NCBI GenBank assembly: GCA_015680685.1
Contig: MNCI01018059.1
Coordinates: 1,405,063-1,469,062, forward strand
Reading direction: 5' to 3'
DNA: 64,000 nucleotides
Source: Gnetum montanum
Taxonomy: Eukaryota; Streptophyta; Gnetopsida; Gnetales; Gnetaceae
Part shown: one piece after another, positions 59,387 through 64,000 of the stretch
Numbering within the stretch: the first letter of the stretch is position 1
Layout: each line of letters starts with the position of its first letter
Made by a program: the position numbers and the translations under genes
The notes under the pieces: model-generated
The model's database searches: none
What the model was told of the DNA's origin: nothing
Seen by the model: the letters and a program-made list of their open reading frames with translations, nothing else

Positions 59387-59491
59387 GTACATACATGCAT
59401 AATTTCAATTTTTCTGAAAATTTCTCTCTTCATTAGTTGGTTTCAGGCCAAAATTATTTCCTGAAGCTTGCAAAATTACCGTATCATGCAG

Positions 59492-59544
59492 GTTCTTATT
59501 GCAAATCGGGATATCAATCACAAAACAAAGAAACAACAAAGAAG
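59492..59544 (+). CDS. CFA-synthase-like exon 13
   Basis: Encodes VLIANRDINHKTKKQQR, phase 2 at the end. Sites tgcag and gtaatt. Confidence 0.85.
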
Positions 59545-59652
59545 GTAATTTCATGCATAATGAATGATACATGGCCATTTCGTACATGACAATTTAAATT
59601 TTGATAACATTATTTGAAAGGCAGTGACAATGTACCTGCCTTCCCTTTGCAG

Positions 59653-59776
59653 GAGATGGTGGGCACGGATTGTTCCAACTGCAGTGTACTGGTCTTCCTT
59701 GATGTTCCTGCAGCATGTATCCAGGAAGAACAGTCTCACACAAGCTCGAAGAAACATCTCACAGCACTATGATCTG
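59653..59776 (+). CDS. CFA-synthase-like exon 14, last visible
   Basis: Encodes RWWARIVPTAVYWSSLMFLQ then HVSRKNSLTQARRNISQHYD, the segment just before the methyltransferase domain. Donor gatctg|gtttgc in phase 0. The next exon of the family (SAM-binding GxGxG region) is not found to 64000, so it lies beyond the Copia relic or is lost. Confidence 0.85.
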
Positions 59777-59879
59777 GTTTGCTTGATCCATTATATTCTT
59801 GAAATGCCTTCCATGTACCTTATCATCGATTTATTGTTTATAAAATTGGGAGAAAAGAGAATTCTTCTTATTGATTGCT
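59777..59879 (+). other. Intron after exon 14
   Basis: Short unassigned intron stretch between the gtttgc donor and the presumed left end of the Copia remnant. Confidence 0.4.
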
Positions 59880-60198
59880 GCTAAAACGTATAGAGGAGTA
59901 GCATGTTTATGCTATTGTGAACAAAACTGAAAACGGAAAGTAGAGAAGAAAAAGGAGAAGAAAAGGAAACTTGAGTAAAACATAGCAACAGCCATAACTA
60001 TGATCTCAAAAATAAGTAAATGCTTGATCTTGAGCAGCAAAATAAGGGCATGTCAGTTGTAACAATGCCAAGAATGACACAATCAAGTGGTTGGCAAGAT
60101 TTGGCTTTGCAACCATGATCACATAGTTCATGCAAGAGCCTTCCTCAAGCTGATGTGGCAGAGAAACCCATCAAAGCTTGCTAATAGAGTGAACATCA
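59880..60198 (-). repeat. Probable 3' LTR of the right-hand Copia remnant
   Basis: On the minus strand it starts TGATGTTCACTC right after a purine tract (60199-60212, TTGAGGGAGGC). This follows the RNase H stop, as expected for an LTR start. The left boundary near 59880 is a guess; no second copy exists in the window to define it. Confidence 0.4.
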
Positions 60199-60212
60199 TT
60201 GCCTCCCTCAAG
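60199..60212 (-). promoter_or_regulatory. Polypurine tract of the right-hand Copia remnant
   Basis: CTTGAGGGAGGCAA on the minus strand, just after the end of the RNase H frame. It resembles the common plant Copia tract TTGAGGGGGAG. Confidence 0.6.
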
Positions 60213-63200
60213 CTAACGATCAGTGTTGCCGAAGCCAATCGAACACAAGATAGTATGAAACTGAATGTGACCAAGACCTTTGGTGAATATGTCTACAAGT
60301 TGAGAATAAGAGGGCACAAAGATGAACTACAATAACTTTTCCTCATATTTTTGGCAAACAAAATGACAATCCATTTCAATATGCTTAGTTTGCTCATGAA
60401 AAAGTCGATTGGTGGTGATGTGGATTGTAGATTGATTATCACAATGTATAGGAATTGGCCTTGGAACCTCAATGAACATGTCTTTGAGTATAGCAGTTAA
60501 CCAAACGACCTCCTTTGTTACCTTGGTCGTAGCATGGTATTCAGCCTCAGCTGATGCAAGGGAAATAGTAGGTTGCCGCTTTGAACACCATGTTAGGGGG
60601 GCGTTACTAAGAAAACAGATGAATCTCTTTGTGGACCATCGCGTCGTCGAACATGCACTCCAATCTACATCACAATAAGCCTTCAAGACAAGATCATTGT
60701 TTCTTGGATAGAGGAGCCCATTGGATGTTGTTCCACTTATGTGCTGAATGACACATTTAGCCATATTCATGTGTGGCTCCCTACCAAATGACATGTTTAG
60801 CCATATTCATGTGTGGCTCCCTGGGATGTTGAATGAATTGGCTAAGAAGGTGTACTGTGTAGGATAAGTCTGGGCAAGTCAAAGTCAAGTAAAGAAGCCT
60901 TCCAATGAGTTGTCTATATTCTCGGCCATCAGGAAGAGGTGCTCCTTCATCTACTGAAAGACCATGATGTTGTGGTATTGGTGTATTGACCTTCCTCATG
61001 TGCTCAACATCTGCTTCTCCAACAATATCTTGAGCATACTTCATTTGATTCAAGTAAACTCCATCTTTGGTTCTCTTGACCTCCAAACTAAGAAAATATG
61101 TTAATGTGCCTAAATCCTTGATTTGGAATTGGCTTTGGAGATACCATTTGAATTGGACGCACTTTTCATTGTAATTTCCTGTAACAATAATATCATCAAT
61201 GTAGACCAACACAAGGAGCTTGTCATTTCCCTTATTCATGGTGAAGAGAGAATTGTCTAAATTGTTTTGATGAAAACCATAAGAAAGCAAGGCATCAGAG
61301 ATGCTTACCAAACCACTATCTAAAAGCTTGTTTAAGACCATATAGAGACTTGTGTAGTCGACAAACAAGCTTATTGTTTCTAGTGTTAAGCCCTTGAGGC
61401 AGCTTCATATATACTTCTTCATCAAGGTCCTTGTTCAAGAATGCATTGTTGACATCAAGTTGGTGTAGATCCCATCTGTTGGCAGTAGCAACCTCAATGA
61501 GACATTTAATAGAAGCAAATTTTGCCACAAGAGCAAAAGTCTCATTGTAGTCTTCTCCTTTAATTTGACTATAGCCTTTGGCAACCAATCTGACCTTGTA
61601 TTTGTCTACTATACCATTTGGTTTGTGCTTGATTTTGATCACTCATTTCAAACCAATAGCTCATTTTCCTCTTGGCAACTCAACAACACTCCATGTCTGG
61701 TTATCAATAAGTGCTTTCAATTCTTTCTCCATGGCATCTCTCCACTTAGAGTGTTGTGACGCTTCCTCACAATTCTTGGGCTCAAGCAATAAATTTTGTA
61801 TATTGTTTGGATTGTCAACAGTACATACATGTTTGGCAATAGTCATCAAAGCATTAGTATTTGCAGATAAAGATTTAGTTTTGGATGTACCTTCATACTC
61901 TACCTTGGACAACTTAGGTTTGATCAAATTGATTTGATGTGAGGGGGGGCTAGCTTCAATGTTGACGTTGAGCACATAATCATCAAGATATGTTGGCATT
62001 CGACATTCTCAAAATGGCCACCCTGTCTCGTTAATAAGTTTTTCATGCATGGCATCAACTACAAGCATATTTTCCTCATTTTCTTCAAAATCCTCATCCT
62101 CTTTTGTCTCTTCATCATTTTGGTGAATTGTGATATTGTGAGGCATTTGGGAATGGTTCGCCTCTCTTCGAATGTTGTTTTGAAAGGGAAAAGAATCTTC
62201 GTAGAAGATCACATCTTGTGATTCAAGGATCTTCTTGGTCTCAAGCTCTAGCACCATATACCTCTTCTTTCCCATTGTGTAACCAAGAAAGGCACACCTT
62301 TGAGACATAACATAAGCACCCAAACACGTGGAAGTGCTCATATGTTGGGTTTTCTTCAAAAAGCAACTCATAAGGGGGGTTTCCATCAAGATAGTCACTT
62401 GGCATTATGTTGATCAAATATGTTGCAATCATAATGCTCTCACCCCAGTAGTGTAGTGGAATGTTGGACTGGAACTTCAAGGTGCAAGCAACTTCAAGGA
62501 GGTGATGGTGTTTCCTCTCAACTACACCATTTTGTGGAGGTGTATTAGGACATGTAGTTTGATGAAGCATTCCTTGGTCAACTACAATTTGTCTAAAGCT
62601 TCTAGAGACAAACTCGAGTGCATTATCAAATTGAACTTGTTTGACTTGCTTTCCAAATTGTGTTTTGACAAGTTTAATAAAGTGCTAGAAAAATATTGGT
62701 GCCATAGATTTCTGTCTCATTAAATAAATCCAAGTGTTTCTAGAATAATCATAAACAATTGTGAGAAAATGTGAGTAGCCATGATGCATTTTGGAATGAT
62801 ACAGGCCCCAAGTATCAATATGAACCAAATCAAAAGTATTCATTGATTTATTATTCCCAATAGGAAATTTCTTTTGACATTGTTGAGCATGGTGGCAAAC
62901 ATCACAAGGCCCTTGCTTCTTCTTATTTTCCAAAAGAAAAACATCTAGAAAATTCTTTATTCTAGATAAAGGAAAATGCCTTAATCTTCGATGAAACAAA
63001 CTAGCTTGCATATTAAACTTAGCTACATAGATCTTCTGAGTTGATTTCTTGTTCAATCGATAGAGCCCCTCTCTTAGGTTACCTGATCTGATCACTGTTT
63101 TGTTGGCAAGGTCCTGTATGAAGCATTCATTTTGTGAAAACATAATAGAACATCTTAGTTGTTGTGTCAATTTTCTAATGGAGATCAAATTACAATTGAA

Positions 63201-63232
63201 ATTAGGCAAGCATAAGAAATTTTTTGTAATAC
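60213..63232 (-). pseudogene. Copia pol relic: integrase, reverse transcriptase, RNase H
   Basis: Minus strand, read right to left. The GAG-pre-integrase/HHCC zinc region (62850-63200) has LFHRRLRHFPLSRIKNFL and CDVCHHAQQCQKKFP. The integrase core has HIDTWGLYHS (first Asp) and NGVVERKHHHLLEVACT (Glu) at 62500-62550. A linker at 61661-62398 follows. RT starts KYKVRLVAKGYSQIKGEDY (61580); its active box LVLVYIDDIIVTGN is near 61185-61220. RNase H at 60327-60794 is followed by DIFTKGLGHIQF in another frame near 60255-60290. Domain order IN-RT-RH is that of Ty1/Copia. Frameshifts lie at about 62690-62560, 62250, 62000, 61650 and 61340. The frame stops at about 63232, so gag, protease and the 5' LTR are missing from this side. 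Confidence 0.85.
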
Positions 63233-64000
63233 CCATTCATAGGGAGCAAGAGCTAACACCCAAAGCCCCCTAGAAAGAAAGCTAGTTGAAAGAAGAAAAT
63301 GCACAAGTGGCTTTCTTTCTACAATAATCAAACTAACATTAACCTATAAAATTAAAATGAAATCAACAACGCTTAGATCTAGCTTTGAAACAGGTCAATC
63401 AATATTAATTTTAAGAATTAGGAGATAATTTTAAAAAGAAATAGCCATAGTAAAGTATTTATGCAAGATTCATCAAATTAAAAAAAATCAAACTTTTTTT
63501 TCTTCAACCTAAAAAGAAATATCTAATTAGTATCATTTACACATTTGTAAACCAAAGAAATGACCACATAAGTAGATAAATTAATAATCTTAGATTTGTT
63601 CAATCACATAATAATATTTTATAATTTCCAACAACACACAAAACAAGATCATCTAAATTTAACTCTTGTGACCATTTTACAATCATAAATTAACATCCTA
63701 GGTTTTCATAAGTAGGAAATTCATATGTTCAATAGCAGAGAATAGATAGATCACAATCATAAATTAACATCCTAGGTTTTCCCCCACTCCATCAACTTAT
63801 AAAAAGATATCAAAATCAGACTTGAGAAGGTATAGGAAAAAAGTATAATTCAAGATTTAGATCCAAGATTTATGCATTTAAAGGGAGAGGGTTCATCAAC
63901 CAAATTCCAACCAAAACCCAAGAATTCAGCAATTTAAAACATTCACAATTATCCATGGGCCCAAAGATACTCTCACTTTCTGTCAGTGGTGACAATCCTC
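63233..64000. other. AT-rich unassigned right edge with a 29-bp direct repeat
   Basis: No coding signal. acaatcataaattaacatcc with the following nine bases occurs at 63679-63707 and again at 63753-63781. The stretch is probably intron of the host gene or flanking sequence of the Copia relic. Confidence 0.5.

Larger units (their letters stand above)
21691..59776 (+). pseudogene. Cyclopropane fatty acid synthase-like gene, partial, probably dead
   Basis: Fourteen exons read in order match the amine-oxidase-like first half and the linker of plant cyclopropane fatty acid synthases (about 870 residues in the family). Those enzymes join a flavin oxidoreductase-like domain to a SAM-dependent methyltransferase that adds a methylene bridge to unsaturated acyl chains. 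Landmarks are MSFGVSVEAANGNLYEWAS (exon 1), GQFLQSHGYSKEFQQFYL (exon 2), CASIWSC (exon 3), AWNFIG and VTYWLN (exon 7), GKRGIWFCGAYQ plus GYGFHED (exons 8 and 9) and LTQARRNISQHYDL (exon 14). Exons before residue about 60 and the methyltransferase exons are not in the window. Lesions: TAA at 21841-21843, a frame break near 57895, TGA at 59097-59099 and a probable lost acceptor before 59294. Introns are retained, so it is not a processed copy. Family membership is firm; being dead is inferred from the lesions. Confidence 0.85.

Noticed and set aside
1-64000. CRISPR arrays, bacterial operons, prophage or organelle DNA
   Set aside because: Spliceosomal introns, plant LTR and LINE elements and the absence of any compact gene order rule these out; the short repeats are LTR motifs or tandem duplications.

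Overview
The window is plant nuclear DNA with the look of a very large genome, most likely a gymnosperm. That lineage call is inferred from introns tens of kilobases long, deeply nested old LTR retrotransposons and widespread C-to-T decay; no sequence signature here names a species. One host gene is recognisable, on the + strand. It is an unprocessed, probably dead copy of the plant cyclopropane fatty acid synthase family (flavin-dependent amine-oxidase-like half fused to a SAM methyltransferase half). Exon 1 of the visible part is at 21691-21917 and the next exon is at 56386, so one phase-2 intron of about 34.5 kb fills the centre of the window. Thirteen further exons lie at 56386-59776. The methyltransferase core and the N-terminal FAD-loop exon are not seen and would lie outside the window if they exist. 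Two in-frame stops, one frame break and one apparently lost splice acceptor argue for a pseudogene.

Almost everything else is transposable elements. Left part (1-19.6 kb): the 5' end of a minus-strand Ty3/Gypsy element (LTR 1171-2000); a minus-strand Ty1/Copia-type element with two LTRs (2007-8720) that has gag plus an extra ORF but no recognisable pol; then LINE copy A (minus strand, 9257-19636). LINE A is split by a solo Copia LTR (duplication ATATG), which is itself split by a complete Gypsy element (10744-17791, duplication CCAAG).

The giant intron (21.9-56.4 kb) holds LINE copy B (minus strand), split at two places. The first insertion is Gypsy element B (23513-49270, duplication GTAGG). 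It contains Gypsy element C (31543-47899, duplication ATGGG), which contains a remnant of minus-strand element D (34606-38029), against which element E (38030-44794) lies. The second insertion in the same LINE is Gypsy element G (50001-52862, duplication AAGAG). Host intron > LINE > B > C > D > E is five transposon layers.

The Gypsy elements share tRNA-Asp-type primer binding sites, TGATGAG...CTCATCA ends and a compact U3 with GATATC repeats just before a TATA box. They fall into three LTR subfamilies: I (A, E), II (C and the left-edge element) and III (B, D, G). Of the six copies with most of their interior in view, only C retains a piece of reverse transcriptase. The others carry gag, with or without a protease relic, or an extra ORF in place of pol, so most look non-autonomous. 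At the right end a minus-strand Copia remnant (integrase, RT, RNase H) sits in the intron after the last visible host exon. No tRNA, rRNA or CRISPR array was seen.
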